A stretch of DNA of 64,000 nt from Streptomyces sp. ICBB 8177 (GTDB taxonomy: Bacteria; Actinomycetota; Actinomycetes; Streptomycetales; Streptomycetaceae): contig NZ_NSKH01000018.1 in assembly GCF_003144095.1 (NCBI RefSeq), positions 1,408,540 to 1,472,539 of the forward strand, read 5' to 3'. Every line of letters starts with the position of its first letter. Position 1 is the first letter of the stretch. The notes under the pieces are model-generated. The model worked only from the letters and a program-made list of their open reading frames with translations. It was not told the DNA's origin and did not search any database. The position numbers and the translations under genes were made by a program. Positions 44,494 to 55,100 of this stretch are shown piece after piece.

Positions 44494-45633
44494 ATGGTGG
44501 TGAAGAGGACCGCCGAGAAGAGGTCGTCATCCGCCGCCAGGACGACCGCCAAGGCGAAGAAGACGGCTCCGGCCGGCAAGGCCCCGGCCAAGAAGAAGGC
44601 CTCGGCCAAGAAGGCCGCTGATTCCCGCACGACGAAGAAGACGGCGGGCAAGAAGACGGCGAAGGCTGCGACGACGGCGAAGGCGGCGGAGGCCGCCACC
44701 AAGAAGGCTCCGGCGAAGAAGACGGCGGCCGCGACGAAGACGGCCGCCAAGGAGCCCGCGAAGAAGACGGCGGCCAAGAGGACCACCGCGAAGAAGACGG
44801 CCACGAAGAAGACGGCCACCACGGCGACGGCCGCCAAGAAGGCCACCGCGAAGAAGGCCCCCGCCGACAAGACGGCGGCCAGGAAACAGGTGGCCAGGAA
44901 ACAGGCGGCCAAGAAGACCGCAGGCACCAAGGCGACCACGGCCGGGAAGGCGGCCGCCGGGAAGGCGACTGCCGGGAAGGCCGCGGGCAGGAAGGCGACG
45001 GCGGCGGGTGGGAAGGCCGCGGCGGCGAAGAGGGCCGCCCCGGCGAAGAAGACCGCCGCCGCGCCCGGGACCAGTACGAAAACGACCAAGAAGGCGTCCG
45101 CGAAGAAGTCCGCGTCCGCGAAGAAGACGGGAGCCACGACGGTGGTTGCGAAGAAGACAGTGACCGAGACGGCGGCGCCCGAGGCGTCCCAGCTCCCCGC
45201 CGCACGACTGGCCGCGGAGGCGGCCGGCATCGTGGAACCCGGGGCGCTCGCCGTCCGTCCGGGGGAGGAGCCCTGGTCGCCGGAGGAGGTCGACGAGGCC
45301 CGCACCGATCTGCTGGCCGAGTCGGTCCGGCTGCGCGCCGAGATCCACGCCTCCGAGGAGGCGATCTCCGGCCTGATGCGCGACTCCGGCGACGGCGCGG
45401 GCGACGACCAGGCCGACGTCGGCACCAAGAACATCTCCCGCGAGCACGAGATGGCGCTCGCCAACAACGCCCGCGAGATGCTCAGCCAGACCGAGCACGC
45501 ACTCGAACGGCTGGACAACGGCACGTACGGCCTGTGCGAGTCGTGCGGCAACCCCATCGGCAAGGCCAGGATGCAGGCCTTCCCGCGCGCCACGCTGTGC
45601 GTCGAGTGCAAGCAGCGCACCGAACGCCGCTGA
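44494..45633 (+). CDS. Histone H1-like/DksA-TraR zinc finger fusion protein
   Basis: A 379-residue protein in two parts. Residues 1 to about 235 are Lys/Ala/Thr-rich with repeats such as [14 protein letters not shown] and [15 protein letters not shown], like eukaryotic histone H1 tails, and should bind DNA or RNA without sequence preference. The C-terminal part has a coiled-coil-like segment and a C4 zinc finger with Cys348, Cys351, Cys369 and Cys372 ([27 protein letters not shown]) of the DksA/TraR family. DksA binds RNA polymerase, so this could tether polymerase and nucleoid (inferred). ATG 44494 follows AAGGGG. The frame extends upstream without support. Confidence 0.85.
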   Translation: MVVKRTAEKRSSSAARTTAKAKKTAPAGKAPAKKKASAKKAADSRTTKKTAGKKTAKAATTAKAAEAATKKAPAKKTAAATKTAAKEPAKKTAAKRTTAKKTATKKTATTATAAKKATAKKAPADKTAARKQVARKQAAKKTAGTKATTAGKAAAGKATAGKAAGRKATAAGGKAAAAKRAAPAKKTAAAPGTSTKTTKKASAKKSASAKKTGATTVVAKKTVTETAAPEASQLPAARLAAEAAGIVEPGALAVRPGEEPWSPEEVDEARTDLLAESVRLRAEIHASEEAISGLMRDSGDGAGDDQADVGTKNISREHEMALANNAREMLSQTEHALERLDNGTYGLCESCGNPIGKARMQAFPRATLCVECKQRTERR

Positions 45634-45710
45634 CCGAGCGCAAGCCCGTGCCGTACGCTCGTGCGTGTCAGGCACGCCCCTGACGCGGGATTCGAGGCTG
45701 AGGGACTCAC

Positions 45711-46382
45711 GTGACGAAGGCGGAGCGCACCATCGGTACGCCAGGGTTCGAACAGGCGCCGGACGGCGAGGGCGAGCGGAGCGCGGACGCCTCCCGGGAG
45801 GCCGGGAAGGCGTCCGCGCAGACGCCCGAGGCCGTCGCGGACGGTTCGGACGCGCCCGCCCCCGGCGCAGGCGACGGCGGTACGGCCGTGCCGCGGGGCA
45901 GGCGGCGGGTCCTCGTGCTGTTCTGCGTCGCCGCCCTGGCGTACGCGCTGGACCTGGTCAGCAAGACGCTGGTGGTGCAGCACCTGGAGGGCCACTCCGC
46001 GATCCGGATCCTCGGCCAGTACCTCCAGCTGGAGGCGATCCGCAACTCCGGTGCCGCCTTCGGCATCGGCCAGGGCATGACGATCGTCTTCACGCTGATC
46101 GCGCTCATCGTCATCGTGGTGATCACCCGGCTCTCGCGCAGGCTCTACAGCGTGCCGTGGGCGATCGCGCTCGGCCTGCTGCTCGGCGGCGCGCTGGGCA
46201 ACCTCACCGACCGGGTCTTCCGCTCCCCGGGCGTCTTCCGGGGCGCGGTGGTCGACTTCATCGCCCCGAAGGACTTCGCGGTCTTCAACCTCGCCGACTC
46301 CGCGATCGTCTGCGGCGGCATCCTGATCGTGCTGCTGTCCTTCCGCGGCCTCGACCCGGACGGCACCGTCCACCGCGACTGA
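45711..46382 (+). CDS. lspA: Lipoprotein signal peptidase LspA
   Basis: An aspartic membrane protease that cleaves prolipoproteins before the lipidated cysteine. About 65 acidic/Ala-rich residues precede four membrane helices. Catalytic aspartates are Asp182 (GAVVDFI) and Asp196 (FNLADSAIV). [12 protein letters not shown] and RNSGAAFG are further family motifs. The length (223) exceeds the usual 160 because of the N-terminal extension. GTG 45711 follows GAGGGACTC. Confidence 0.95.
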   Translation: MTKAERTIGTPGFEQAPDGEGERSADASREAGKASAQTPEAVADGSDAPAPGAGDGGTAVPRGRRRVLVLFCVAALAYALDLVSKTLVVQHLEGHSAIRILGQYLQLEAIRNSGAAFGIGQGMTIVFTLIALIVIVVITRLSRRLYSVPWAIALGLLLGGALGNLTDRVFRSPGVFRGAVVDFIAPKDFAVFNLADSAIVCGGILIVLLSFRGLDPDGTVHRD

Positions 46383-46468
46383 CCGGGAGCCGGCGCGCCC
46401 GGGTCCGCCGCCCGCCCGGGCGAAGCCCGCCCGCCCGCACCGGCGGACATTCGTGCCGCGGGTTCCGG

Positions 46469-46474
46469 CATACT
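46469..46474 (+). promoter_or_regulatory. -10 hexamer of the pseudouridine synthase gene
   Basis: CATACT lies seven bases before the GTG at 46482, with no ribosome binding site. This fits a leaderless message. Confidence 0.45.
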
Positions 46475-46481
46475 CGTCCTG

Positions 46482-47423
46482 GTGAGCACCCTTCCCGAGA
46501 TCCGTACCCTTCCCGTGCCCGACGGTCTGGAGGGCGAGCGCCTGGACGCCGCCCTCGCCCGCATGTTCGGCTTCTCCCGCACCAAGGCGGCCGAGCTCGC
46601 CGCGGACGGCAAGGTCCGGGTGGACGGCGCCGAGGCCGGGAAGTCCGACCGGGTGCACGGCGGCGCGTGGCTGGAGGTCGAGATGCCCGCGCCCGCCGAG
46701 CCGGTGCGGATCGTCGCGGAGCCGGTGGAGGGCATGGAGATCGTCCACGACGACGAGGACGTCGTGGTCGTCGTCAAGCCGGTGGGCGTGGCCGCGCACC
46801 CCAGCCCCGGCTGGAACGGCCCCACGGTGATCGGCGGCCTGGCCGCGGCCGGGTACCGCATCTCCACCTCGGGCGCCGCCGAGCGTCAGGGCATCGTGCA
46901 CCGGCTGGACGTGGGCACCTCGGGCCTGATGGTGGTCGCCAAGTCGGAGCGCGCGTACACCCTGCTCAAGCAGCAGTTCCGGGAGCGCACCGTCGACAAG
47001 CGCTACCACGCCCTCGTGCAGGGCCACCCCGACCCGCTCAGCGGCACCATCGACGCGCCCATCGGCCGCCACCCGAACCACGACTACAAGTGGGCGGTCA
47101 TCGCCGACGGCAAGCCCAGCGTCACGCACTACGACCTGATCGAGGCGTTCCGGGCCGCTTCGCTGCTTGACATCAAGCTGGAGACCGGCCGCACCCACCA
47201 GATCCGCGTGCACATGTCGGCACACCGGCACCCGTGCGTCGGCGACACCACGTACGGCGCCGACCCGACGCTGGCCAAGCGGCTGCGGCTGACCCGGCAG
47301 TGGCTGCACGCGGTGCGGCTGGGCTTCGAACACCCGGCGGACGGGCGCTGGGTGGAGTTCGCCAGCCGCTACCCGGACGACCTGGCCCACGCGCTGGAAA
47401 CCGTCCGGGCGGAGAGCGCGTGA
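46482..47423 (+). CDS. rluD: RluA/RluD-family rRNA pseudouridine synthase
   Basis: A 313-residue enzyme that isomerises uridine in 23S rRNA. An S4 RNA-binding domain (about 18-80, [31 protein letters not shown]) precedes the catalytic domain with Asp143 in [52 protein letters not shown] and [10 protein letters not shown] are typical. The target uridines cannot be read from sequence, so RluD is a family-level name. The stop overlaps the GNAT gene by 4 bp. lspA lies about 100 bp upstream. Confidence 0.9.
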   Translation: MSTLPEIRTLPVPDGLEGERLDAALARMFGFSRTKAAELAADGKVRVDGAEAGKSDRVHGGAWLEVEMPAPAEPVRIVAEPVEGMEIVHDDEDVVVVVKPVGVAAHPSPGWNGPTVIGGLAAAGYRISTSGAAERQGIVHRLDVGTSGLMVVAKSERAYTLLKQQFRERTVDKRYHALVQGHPDPLSGTIDAPIGRHPNHDYKWAVIADGKPSVTHYDLIEAFRAASLLDIKLETGRTHQIRVHMSAHRHPCVGDTTYGADPTLAKRLRLTRQWLHAVRLGFEHPADGRWVEFASRYPDDLAHALETVRAESA

Positions 47424-47917
47424 GCGGCGGGGCCGCCCGCGGGCACGCCATCCGGGTCGCCGGCGAGGCCGACATGCCGGGCTGCTTCGCCGTGCGCCGC
47501 GAGGTCTTCGTCGTCGAGCAGCGCATCCCCGAGGACGAGGAGTGGGACGCCTACGACGCCCACGCCGTCCACCTGCTGGCCACCGGCCCCGGCGGAGCGC
47601 CGCTGGGCACGGTGCGCTTCCTGCACGGCGCCCCGGCGCGCCGCAAGTACGCGGGCGTGGTGGACGACGACGCCACGGCCGTGCTCGGCCGCCTCGCCGT
47701 CGGCCGCCGGGCGCGCGGCACCGGGCTCGGCGCCGCGCTGGTGCGGGCGGTCGAGCAGGAGGCGCGGCGGCTCGGCCTCGACCACGTCTACCTGGAGGCG
47801 CAGACCCACGCCCTCGGCTTCTACGAGCGCCTCGGCTACGCCGCCCACGGGCCCGAGTTCGACGAGGGCAGCGGCATCCCGCACCGCGCCATGCGCCGCG
47901 CGCTGCGCGGGCTGTGA
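47420..47917 (+). CDS. GNAT-family N-acetyltransferase
   Basis: A 165-residue acetyltransferase. The acetyl-CoA motif A reads [33 protein letters not shown], and the later segment [36 protein letters not shown] resembles the ElaA subgroup. GTG 47420 overlaps the rluD-like stop (GTGA), so it is translated with it. The acceptor substrate is unknown. Confidence 0.87.
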   Translation: MSGGAARGHAIRVAGEADMPGCFAVRREVFVVEQRIPEDEEWDAYDAHAVHLLATGPGGAPLGTVRFLHGAPARRKYAGVVDDDATAVLGRLAVGRRARGTGLGAALVRAVEQEARRLGLDHVYLEAQTHALGFYERLGYAAHGPEFDEGSGIPHRAMRRALRGL

Positions 47918-47921
47918 CTGA

Positions 47922-47944
47922 TTGTCAGTGCTGCGTGGCAGGCT
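47922..47944 (+). promoter_or_regulatory. PafBC/RecA-NDp-like site ahead of the antiporter gene
   Basis: TTGTCAGTG, eight bases, CAGGCT. The first element is a full match to the TTGTCRGTG consensus; the -10 differs from TANNNT at one base. It lies 45 bp before the antiporter GTG. Confidence 0.4.
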
Positions 47945-47988
47945 GATCAGCACCTGAAGCAAGATCCTCCTGTCCGGGAGCGTGCGCC

Positions 47989-49584
47989 GTGGACCAGTTC
48001 GCCCTGCTGCTCGTCCTCCTGCTCGGGGCCATCGTGATGGTCCCGGTGGGGGACCGGCTGGGCCTGCCGTCACCGGTGCTGATGACGCTGTTCGGCGGCG
48101 TGCTGGCGCTGCTGCCGTTCGTGCCCAACGTGCACATCCCGCCCGGGCTGATCCTGCCGCTGGTGCTGCCCCCGCTGCTGTACGCCTCCGTGCAGCGCAC
48201 GTCCTGGCGGCAGTTCGCGGCCAACGTCAGGCCGATCCTGCTGCTGGCGGTGGCCCTGGTCTTCGTCACCACGGCCGCCGTCGCCGCCGTCGCCCACGCC
48301 GTGGTCCCAGGCCTGCCGATGGCGTCCGCCGTGGTGCTCGGCGCTCTGGTCGCACCGCCCGACCCGGTGGCCGCCACGGCGGTCGCGGGCCGGCTGGGGC
48401 TGCCCCGCCGCATGGTGTCGATCCTGGAGGGCGAGGGGCTGTTCAACGACGTGACCGCCATCGTGCTCTACCACGTCGCCGTGGCCGCCGCCGTGACCGG
48501 CTCGTTCTCGCTGCCGCACGCGGCGCTGGCGCTGGTGCTGTCCGCCGTCGTCGCCACGGTCATCGGAGTGGCGCTGGGATGGCTGGCCAACAAGCTGATG
48601 CGGCTGGTCGGCGACGCCACCTTGCAGGTCGGCCTGTCGCTGCTGGTGCCGTTCGCCAGTTACGCGCTCGCCGAGGAGCTGGACGGCTCAGGGGTACTGG
48701 CCGTGCTCACCACCGCGCTGTACCTGTCGGAGTACATGGGCGACGCCGACGACGTGACCGGGCGCCTGGCGGGCAGCACCTTCTGGACCATCGTCGACAC
48801 CCTGGTGACCGGCGCCGCATTCGGCCTGATCGGACTGGAGCTGCACACCGTCTTCGGCACCGCGGCGGGCGCGGCGGGGGAGCTGCTGGGCGGGGCGGCG
48901 ATCGTGGTCGGCGTGGTCGTCGGCGTCCGGCTGATGTGGCTGCTGCCCGCCGCGTGGCTGGCCCGCAGGCTCCACCGAAGACGGGACCTGGACGAGGACA
49001 TCCCGACCACCTGGCGTGAGACCGTCGTCATGTGGTGGGCCGGGATGCGCGGCGTGGCGTCGGTCGCGCTGGCGCTCGCCGTCCCGCTCACCGTGGACGG
49101 CGGCGCGGACTTCCCCGGTCGCGAGGCGATCCTGTTCGTCGCGTTCTGCGTGGTGCTGGCCACCCTGGTGCTCCAGGGGCTCACCCTGCCGTGGCTGGTC
49201 GGGGTGCTCGGCGTGCAGGGCGACTCGGCGGCGGAACGCGACCTGGAGCGGCGGCTCGCCCTGCGCGCGGCGAAGGCGGCCAAGCGGCGGCTGCGGGAGA
49301 TCGAGGAGAGCGAGGACCTGCCGGAGGAGATGTCCGAGGCGCTGCTGCGCCGGGCCTACGACCTGGGCCTGCGCATCAGCCCCGACATGGAGGCGGGCAG
49401 CCGCCCCGAGCGGCACGAGGCTGCCCGGCGCAGGGCCGCGAGGTTGCACCACGTGCGGCGCGTGCAGGCGGAGATGATGTCCGCCGCCCGCCACGCGGTG
49501 CTGGGCGCGCGCAACGAGCCGGGCTTCGACCCGGAGGTCGTCGACCGGGTGCTGCGCCATCTCGACGTGCGCAGCCTGCGGTGA
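47989..49584 (+). CDS. CPA1-type Na+(K+)/H+ antiporter
   Basis: A 531-residue membrane antiporter that exchanges cations for protons across the membrane. About twelve helices occupy residues 1-400. The core ion-binding motifs ALVAPPDPVAATAV and LEGEGLFNDVTAIVLY match CPA1/NhaP exchangers, and WAGMRGVASVALALAVP follows. A charged cytoplasmic tail of about 120 residues (RDLERRLALRAAKAAKRRLREIEESEDLPEEM) ends the protein. GTG 47989 follows CGGGAG. The ion specificity cannot be read from sequence. Confidence 0.9.
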   Translation: MDQFALLLVLLLGAIVMVPVGDRLGLPSPVLMTLFGGVLALLPFVPNVHIPPGLILPLVLPPLLYASVQRTSWRQFAANVRPILLLAVALVFVTTAAVAAVAHAVVPGLPMASAVVLGALVAPPDPVAATAVAGRLGLPRRMVSILEGEGLFNDVTAIVLYHVAVAAAVTGSFSLPHAALALVLSAVVATVIGVALGWLANKLMRLVGDATLQVGLSLLVPFASYALAEELDGSGVLAVLTTALYLSEYMGDADDVTGRLAGSTFWTIVDTLVTGAAFGLIGLELHTVFGTAAGAAGELLGGAAIVVGVVVGVRLMWLLPAAWLARRLHRRRDLDEDIPTTWRETVVMWWAGMRGVASVALALAVPLTVDGGADFPGREAILFVAFCVVLATLVLQGLTLPWLVGVLGVQGDSAAERDLERRLALRAAKAAKRRLREIEESEDLPEEMSEALLRRAYDLGLRISPDMEAGSRPERHEAARRRAARLHHVRRVQAEMMSAARHAVLGARNEPGFDPEVVDRVLRHLDVRSLR

Positions 49585-49704
49585 GCCCCCGGCGGGGCGT
49601 CGGGGCGCGCGCCCGGCAGAGCGTTGCGGGGCGCCCGCCTGGCACGATGGGAGGCTGGTGCGGGGCGGCTGCCGCCCCGGTGACGTGGGAAGGCGTGAGA
49701 AACG

Positions 49705-50283
49705 GTGGCTGACGCGGAGACGATCCTGCTGCTGCACTCCTGGTACGGGCTGCGGCCCGCGGTGCACGCGGCGGCGGACCGGCTGCGGGCGGCCGGGCAC
49801 GAGGTGGTGGTGCCCGACCTGTACGAGGGCAGGACGGCTCAGGACGCCATCGAGGCCGCCGCGCTCAAGGACGAGATCGGCCGTGAGGAACTGCTGCGGC
49901 GGGCGGTGGCCGCGGCGGCGCCGCTGTCCGCTCGCGGGGTGGTCTACGCGGGCTTCTCGCTCGGCGGCTCCATCGCCCAGAACCTCGCCCTCGGCGACGA
50001 GCACGCCCGTGGCCTGCTGCTCCTGCACGGCACGTCGGACATCGCCGACGACGCGGCCACCGACCTCGCCGTCCAGCTGCACGTCGCCGAGCCCGACCCG
50101 TTCGAGCCCGACGACTGGCTGAACGCCTGGTATCTGCGGATGCGCAAGGCAGGGGCCGACGTCGAGGTGCACCGCTACCGCGGCGCGGGACACCTGTACA
50201 CCGACCCCGACCTGCCCGACTGGGACGAGGAGGCCGCGGAGCGCACCTGGGCCACGGCGCTGGCCTTCCTCGCCGACCTGTAG
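49705..50283 (+). CDS. Dienelactone hydrolase-family alpha/beta hydrolase
   Basis: A 192-residue alpha/beta hydrolase. The nucleophile elbow reads GFSLGG with Ser85, whereas true dienelactone hydrolases use cysteine. His163 (GAGHLYTD) completes the site, with an aspartate in between. It is a compact family member with no lid. The substrate is unknown. GTG 49705 is chosen with GGGAAGG about 12 bases upstream. Two hairpins separate it from the convergent DsbA-like gene. Confidence 0.82.
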   Translation: MADAETILLLHSWYGLRPAVHAAADRLRAAGHEVVVPDLYEGRTAQDAIEAAALKDEIGREELLRRAVAAAAPLSARGVVYAGFSLGGSIAQNLALGDEHARGLLLLHGTSDIADDAATDLAVQLHVAEPDPFEPDDWLNAWYLRMRKAGADVEVHRYRGAGHLYTDPDLPDWDEEAAERTWATALAFLADL

Positions 50284-50297
50284 CCCGCGCGTCCCAA

Positions 50298-50329
50298 GGG
50301 CCCGCCGGAGCGCCCGCCCCGGCGGGCCC
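50298..50329. terminator. 11-bp hairpin after the hydrolase gene
   Basis: Arms 50298-50308 and 50319-50329 (GGGCCCGCCGG/CCGGCGGGCCC) are exact complements around a ten-base loop. Confidence 0.75.
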
Positions 50330-50348
50330 GGACGTCCTGCCGGGACCG

Positions 50349-50384
50349 CGCGGTTCCGGCGGACCGTCGCCCGCCGGAACCGCG
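50349..50384. terminator. 14-bp hairpin after the DsbA-like gene
   Basis: Arms 50349-50362 and 50371-50384 are exact complements around an eight-base loop, just past the minus-strand stop at 50390. Confidence 0.75.
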
Positions 50385-50389
50385 GACGG

Positions 50390-51196
50390 TCACTTGATGC
50401 CGAACGCCTTGTCGAGCTGCTGCGTCAGCTGGGAGACCGGGATGATCCCGGTGGGGGCGAAGCTGTTGCCCGCCACCGTGAAGTCCTTGCCGTCCAGCTT
50501 GGCGCTCGGGGTGCCCTGCACGCCGCTGCTGTTGAACGAGTCGGACATCTTCTTCGCCCAGGCGTCGTACGTGCCGTCCTTGACGTTCTTCTGGAACGTG
50601 GCGTTGTTCTTCAGCGCCGGGACCTCGTTCGCGATCTTGAACAGGTAGCTGTTGTCGCTGAACTTGTCGGTCGTCTCGTCCGGGTGGTTCGCCTTGGAGT
50701 ACAGCGCGGTGTGGAACTGGATGAACGCCTGCGGGCTCACGTTCAGCGCCGCACCCAGCGCGCTGAGGGCGTGCATCGAGCCGGTGCCGCCGTCGTTGTT
50801 GTCCAGGAACGTGCCGAAGGTGTACTGGATCTTGTACTGCCCGGCGTCGGCGCCCTTGAGGTAGGTCTGGCCGTCCTGCTGCTCAAACTCCGCGCAGATC
50901 GGGCAGCGCGGGTCCTCGTACAGGTGCAGGGTGTGCTGGGCCGAGGCGTTGCCGTAGATCACGGTGGTGCCGTTGGTGCCCGAGGTGTTGGCCGGCTGGA
51001 CGAACGGCTTGGACGTGCCGCCGCCGGAGCTGGAGACGGCGACCGCGACGCCCGCCGCGATGGCCAGCACCGCGACCACGCCGACGCCCGCGAAGACCTG
51101 GCGGCGGACCTTGGCCCGCTTCGCCTCCCGCGCGCGCTCCGCCTTCAGCCGCTCACGGGCCGAGGACTTGTTCTCCCAGCTGTTCTTCTTGCTCAT
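50390..51196 (-). CDS. Membrane-anchored DsbA-like thioredoxin-fold protein
   Basis: A 268-residue protein. A basic cytoplasmic N-terminus (1-32) precedes a membrane helix (about 33-55), then an outside thioredoxin-fold domain. The redox motif is Cys98-Pro-Ile-Cys101 (YEDPRCPICAEFEQ). A cis-proline loop is visible in GVQGTPSAKLDG. The family (DsbA/Thioredoxin_4) makes or shuffles disulfides in exported proteins. ATG 51196 is preceded by a purine-rich stretch. The membrane-protein gene 77 bp upstream on the same strand may be co-transcribed. Confidence 0.9.
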   Translation of the reverse strand: MSKKNSWENKSSARERLKAERAREAKRAKVRRQVFAGVGVVAVLAIAAGVAVAVSSSGGGTSKPFVQPANTSGTNGTTVIYGNASAQHTLHLYEDPRCPICAEFEQQDGQTYLKGADAGQYKIQYTFGTFLDNNDGGTGSMHALSALGAALNVSPQAFIQFHTALYSKANHPDETTDKFSDNSYLFKIANEVPALKNNATFQKNVKDGTYDAWAKKMSDSFNSSGVQGTPSAKLDGKDFTVAGNSFAPTGIIPVSQLTQQLDKAFGIK

Positions 51197-51273
51197 GGTG
51201 GACTGCTCTCTCCGTCAAGGATGCCGTCAAGGTGGTGGTCCGGTTGCCCGGTGGGGCGGCCCGGCGGCAGGCG

Positions 51274-51957
51274 TCAGGCCGCGAGGGCGAACGGCGGACC
51301 ACGCCGGACGACGGAGTGCAGCAGCAGTGGCAGGACCGGCTCGCACGCCCGGCCGGCCCGCCGTGCGGTGCGGGGACGGACCGCGGGCGGCAGGGCGGCG
51401 CACAGCACCGCGACCGCGGCGGCGAGCGGCCGGAACGCGAACGAGGCGGTGGCGCGCAGCAGTTGCTGCAACGCGGCCTCCCCGCGCCGCAGCCACCATG
51501 ACGCCAGCAGCCCCACCGCGACGTGCGCCGCGAGCAGCAGCCACGGCACCGCCGGGTCGGCGAGCGCCGTGCCACCGGACAGCGGGGTGCCGCCGGCCAG
51601 CGGCGTGCCGATCCTGCCGCCGTCGCAGAGCAGGTCGGCGCCGAACGAGCGCAGGGGGCCGGTGACCGGGCCGCCCGCCGGGCCGTAGCAGGTGCGCTGG
51701 CCGGTGGTGAACAAGGTGTCGGCGGCCAGTTCCAGCGGTACCAGCAGCGCCGCGATCGGCCAGAAGCCGCGTTCCCGCCCGGCCAGCGCGTACGCGATGG
51801 CGAAGACGGCGGCGAAGACCAGGCCCACCGTGGTCCACGGCAGCGGCAGCCGGGAGAGCAGCACGTGGGAGGTGGAGGACAGCGTGGTGCACAGCGCGGC
51901 GAACAGCACGGCACGCGCCGTCCTGAACTGTGCTCTCGCCTCCATGCGGGCCCTCAT
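51274..51957 (-). CDS. Uncharacterised membrane protein
   Basis: Function not recognised. A 227-residue protein with four or five membrane helices: about 15-32, 41-59, 66-85, 140-158 and 172-192. Two cysteines (GQRTCYGPAGG and ADLLCDGG) lie in the outer loop and could form a disulfide. It is just upstream of the DsbA-like gene on the same strand, so the two may act together, but that is inference. The start at 51957 or ATG 51945 (with GAGGG before it) are both possible. Confidence 0.7.
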   Translation of the reverse strand: MRARMEARAQFRTARAVLFAALCTTLSSTSHVLLSRLPLPWTTVGLVFAAVFAIAYALAGRERGFWPIAALLVPLELAADTLFTTGQRTCYGPAGGPVTGPLRSFGADLLCDGGRIGTPLAGGTPLSGGTALADPAVPWLLLAAHVAVGLLASWWLRRGEAALQQLLRATASFAFRPLAAAVAVLCAALPPAVRPRTARRAGRACEPVLPLLLHSVVRRGPPFALAA

Positions 51958-51983
51958 GCGGCAGAGTGTGCCACGAGCGGCTG

Positions 51984-51996
51984 TAGGCGTCGCCTA
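51984..51996. promoter_or_regulatory. 13-bp palindrome upstream of the membrane-protein gene
   Basis: TAGGCG-T-CGCCTA, a perfect 6-bp inverted repeat 27 bp upstream of the minus-strand start at 51957. It could be a regulator site; no regulator is known. Confidence 0.35.
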
Positions 51997-52154
51997 AAGG
52001 TCCGGCAACGACCGCAAAACCAGGCCCGCGGGCGTGCCTCGCGGGCCCGGCGGGAAAGCCCGCGTTCTCCGTCCGGCGGGGCATCCGCTGTCACACCCCG
52101 GGCATAGACTTTCCAGCCTCAGTAGACGACTGCCGTCCCGGAGGTTCGCGCACC

Positions 52155-55100
52155 GTGACCAAGCCCTTCACGCACCTGCACGTCCACACCCAGTACTCCC
52201 TGCTGGACGGGGCGGCGCGGTTGAAGGACATGTTCAAGGCGTGCCAGGAGATGGGCATGACGCACATCGCCATGACCGACCACGGCAACCTCCACGGCGC
52301 CTACGACTTCTACCACCAGGCCAAGGCCGCCGACGTCACACCGATCATCGGCATCGAGGCGTACGTCGCCCCCGAGTCCCGGCGCAACAAGCGCAAGGTC
52401 CTGTGGGGCCAGCCGCACCAGAAGCGCGACGACGTCTCCGGCTCCGGCGGCTACACCCACAAGACCATCTGGGCGGCCGACAAGACCGGCCTGCACAACC
52501 TCTTCCGGCTCTCCTCGGACGCCTACAAGGAGGGCTGGCTGCAGAAGTGGCCCCGGATGGACAAGGAGACCATCGCCCAGTGGTCCGAGGGGCTGATCGC
52601 CTCCACCGGCTGCCCGTCCGGCGAGGTGCAGACCCGCCTGCGGCTCGGCCACTTCGACGAGGCGATCAAGGCGGCCTCCGAGTACCAGGACATCTTCGGC
52701 AAGGACCGCTACTTCCTGGAGCTGATGGACCACGGCATCGAGATCGAGCGCCGGGTCCGCGACGGCCTGCTGGAGATCGGCAGGAAGCTCGGCATCAAGC
52801 CGCTGGTCACCAACGACTCGCACTACACCTACGCCCACGAGGCCGACGCGCACGACGCGCTGCTGTGCATCCAGACCGGCAAGAACCTCACCGACCCCGA
52901 CCGCTTCAAGTTCGACGGCACCGGCTACTACCTGAAGTCCGCCGACGAGATGTACGCCGTCGACTCCTCCGACGCCTGGCAGGAGGGATGCGCCAACACC
53001 CGGCTGGTCGCCGAGCAGATCAACACCGACGGCTGGTTCGAGTCGAAGAACCTGATGCCGCGCTTCGACGTGCCCGAGGGGTACACCGAGGTCACCTGGT
53101 TCCGCGAGGAGGTCAAGCGCGGCATGGCCCGCCGCTACCCGGGCGGTGTCCCGGAGGACCGTCAGCGGCAGGCGGACTACGAGATGGACATCATCATCCA
53201 GATGGGGTTCCCGGGCTACTTCCTCGTGGTCGCCGACTTCATCATGTGGGCCAAGAACAACGGCATCGCGGTGGGCCCGGGCCGGGGCTCGGCGGCCGGC
53301 TCGATCGTCGCCTACGCGATGGGCATCACCGACCTCGACCCGATCGACCACGGCCTGATCTTCGAGCGGTTCCTCAACCCCGAGCGCGTCTCCATGCCCG
53401 ACGTCGACATCGACTTCGACGAACGCAGGCGCTCCGAGGTGATCCGCTACGTGACCGAGAAGTACGGCGCCGACAAGGTCGCCATGATCGGCACGTACGG
53501 CACCATCAAGGCGAAGAACGCCATCAAGGACTCCGCCCGCGTGCTGGGCTACCCGTACGCCATGGGCGACCGCATCACCAAGGCCATGCCCGCCGACGTC
53601 CTCGGCAAGGGCATCCCGCTGTCCGGCATCCTCGACCCGCAGCACCCGCGCTACGGCGAGGCCGGCGAGGTCCGCGGGATGTACGAGAACGAGCCGGACG
53701 TGAAGAAGGTCATCGACACCGCGCGCGGCGTCGAGGGACTGGTGCGGCAGATGGGCGTGCACGCGGCCGGCGTGATCATGTCCAGCGAGACCATCACCGA
53801 CCACGTCCCGGTCTGGGTCCGCGCCTCCGACGGCGTTACCATCACGCAGTGGGACTACCCCAGTTGCGAGTCGCTCGGCCTGCTGAAGATGGACTTCCTG
53901 GGCCTGCGCAACCTGACGATCATGGACGACGCCGTCAAGCTGGTGAAGGCCAACAAGGGCATCGACCTGGAGCTGCTCTCGCTGCCGCTGGACGACCCCA
54001 AGACCTTCGAACTGCTGGGCCGCGGTGACACGCTGGGTGTCTTCCAGTTCGACGGCGGCCCGATGCGCTCGCTGCTGCGCATGATGAAGCCCGACAACTT
54101 CGAGGACATCTCCGCGGTCTCGGCCCTGTACCGTCCGGGCCCGATGGGCATGAACTCGCACATCAACTACGCGCTGCGCAAGAACGGCCAGCAGGAGATC
54201 ACCCCGATTCACCCGGAGCTCGAGGAGCCGCTCAAGGACGTCCTCGGCATCACCTACGGCCTGATCGTCTACCAGGAGCAGGTGCAGAAGGCCGCCCAGG
54301 TGCTCGCCGGGTACTCGCTCGGCCAGGCCGACCTGCTGCGCCGCGCCATGGGCAAGAAGAAGCAGGAGGTCCTCGACAAGGAGTTCGTCCCCTTCCAGAA
54401 GGGCGCCCGCGAGAAGGGCTACTCCGACGAGGCGATCCAGGCGGTGTGGGACGTGCTGGTCCCGTTCGCCGGCTACGCGTTCAACAAGGCGCACTCCTCC
54501 GCGTACGGCCTGGTCTCGTACTGGACGGCCTACCTGAAGGCCAACTACCCGGCCGAGTACATGGCGGCGCTGCTGACCTCGGTGCGCGACGACAAGGACA
54601 AGTCGGCGATCTACCTCAACGAGTGCCGCCGCATGGGCATCAAGGTGCTGCCGCCGAACGTGAACGAGTCGGACGCCAACTTCACGGCCCAGGGCGACGA
54701 CGTGATCCTCTTCGGCCTGACCGCCGTGCGCAACGTCGGCCAGAACGTGGTGGACTCGATCATCCGATGCCGCAAGTCCAAGGGGAAGTACAGCTCGTTC
54801 CCCGACTTCCTCGACAAGGTCGAGGCGGTCGTCTGCAACAAGCGCACCGTCGAATCGCTCATCAAGGCGGGCGCGTTCGACGAGATGGGCCACACCCGGC
54901 GCGGCCTGACCGAGCACTACGAGTCGATGATCGACAACGTGGTGCAGGTCAAGCGCAAGGAGGCGGAGGGCCAGTTCGACCTGTTCGGCGGCATGGGCGA
55001 GGACGACGCCAAGGACGAGCCGGGCTTCGGCCTCGACGTCACGTTCTCCGACGTCGAGTGGGAGAAGTCCTACCTGCTCGCCCAGGAGCGGGAGATGCTC

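Noticed and set aside
40580..44503. 1307-residue open frame on the plus strand across ileS
   Set aside because: Antisense shadow of ileS; Arg/Ala/His/Gln-rich without domains, and it also crosses the T-box leader.
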